NCBI GenBank assembly: GCA_963565915.1
Contig: OY751485.1
Location: forward strand, 3,162,001-3,226,000
Origin: Entoloma clypeatum
Taxonomy: Eukaryota > Basidiomycota > Agaricomycetes > Agaricales > Entolomataceae
Direction of reading: 5' to 3'
Length of the DNA stretch: 64,000 nucleotides
A program made the position numbers and the translations under genes. Below, in pieces: positions 63,666 through 64,000 of this stretch (position 1 is its first letter; each line of letters starts with the position of its first letter). Below the pieces are notes generated by a model. The model was given only the letters and a program-made list of their open reading frames with translations, did no database searches and was not told the origin of the DNA.

Positions 63666-64000
63666 ATGACAAGGGGCCGCAAGAAAGACCTGACCATTCC
63701 CACCACCCGCGCCCTCGCCCAACAACGGGACTATCGTGCTAGGCGCGCACAGTATGTTTCTGATCTCGAGGACCGCTGTCGCAGAGCGGAAGCTGAGAAT
63801 GCTCAGCTTCGCATCGATCTAGCTGCTTCCCGTGCTGCCCAAGCCGCATCTCCCCAGATATTCTCCAACCCTCAGACCGTACGTCCACTTCGATCCTCAA
63901 CCGAGCAACTTCGTTTTCATGTCATCCCCACAGACCCAAGCTTCTTCTGAACTTATACACAACCTCTCTCTCGCTTCAGCATCCCTCGCCCGTTTCCAAC
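63666..64000 (+). CDS. bZIP transcription factor, N-terminal part (runs off window)
   Basis: ATG 63666 (MTRGRKKDLTIPTTRALAQQ), basic region QRDYRARRAQYVSDLE and a leucine-zipper-like helix (DRCRRAEAENAQLRIDLAASR). The position of the invariant Asn in Yap-type basic regions is an Ala here. An intron (about 63880-63936, GTACGT to CAG) is followed by QASSELIHNLSLASASLARF up to the edge. Nuclear DNA-binding regulator; targets unknown. The rest of the gene is outside the window. Confidence 0.75.

Noticed and set aside
1..64000. CRISPR arrays, bacterial operons, rRNA genes or a biosynthetic gene cluster
   Set aside because: None seen. Introns and gene content are eukaryotic, and no set of neighbouring biosynthetic enzymes is present.

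Overview
The window looks like nuclear DNA of a mushroom-forming basidiomycete (Agaricomycetes type). Genes are intron-rich, with introns mostly 45-80 nt, and tightly packed on both strands. The proteins read as basidiomycete versions of core eukaryotic genes, and the left end holds Ty3/gypsy chromoviruses. Identifications rest on reading the sequence and knowledge of the families; no search was run.

Bases 1-18232 are a nested stack of four Ty3/gypsy elements, named A-D here. C (minus strand, the oldest) keeps a 5' LTR at 17847-18232 and pieces of gag and protease. D (minus, complete, 10773-17342, duplication AGGAC) sits inside C gag. A (minus, running off the left edge) sits inside C protease. 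B (plus, complete, 2221-9665, duplication ATGAG) sits inside the 5' LTR of A. B and D encode Gag, then protease, reverse transcriptase, RNase H, integrase and a C-terminal chromodomain. In B, C and D an 11-12 nt box two bases inside the 5' LTR is complementary to a box in the same LTR about 32-34 nt after a TATA-like sequence, the layout of Tf1-type self-priming. A has a one-base-imperfect version. B also carries a spliced antisense gene for a protein with two CxxCx6C motifs. Every difference between the paired LTRs of B and D lies at a CpG.

Bases 18233-19986 are gene-poor and hold a helicase relic and low-complexity repeats. From 19987 to the end the window is ordinary gene-dense host DNA: HDA1-type histone deacetylase with Arb2 domain (-), four-helix membrane protein A (+), COG5 (-), CipC-like/SR-rich protein (+), four-helix membrane protein B (+), CBM5/12-repeat-DM9 protein (-), MPC2 (+), APQ12-like (-), a conserved unknown (+), DCAF7/WDR68 (+), a concentrative nucleoside transporter (-), palmitoyl-protein thioesterase (+), a large disordered tail-anchored protein (+), Mediator subunit 1 (+), RPL12 (-), Pho80-like cyclin (+), a Ran1/Ksp1-type kinase (-), UTP6 (-), an unknown (+), GOT1 (+), an unknown (+), RACK1/Cpc2 (-), a nucleoside hydrolase (+) and the start of a bZIP factor (+). 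Most belong to unlinked housekeeping roles (Golgi traffic, ribosome biogenesis and translation, transcription, mitochondrial and nucleoside transport). The only visible family link is between the two four-helix membrane genes.
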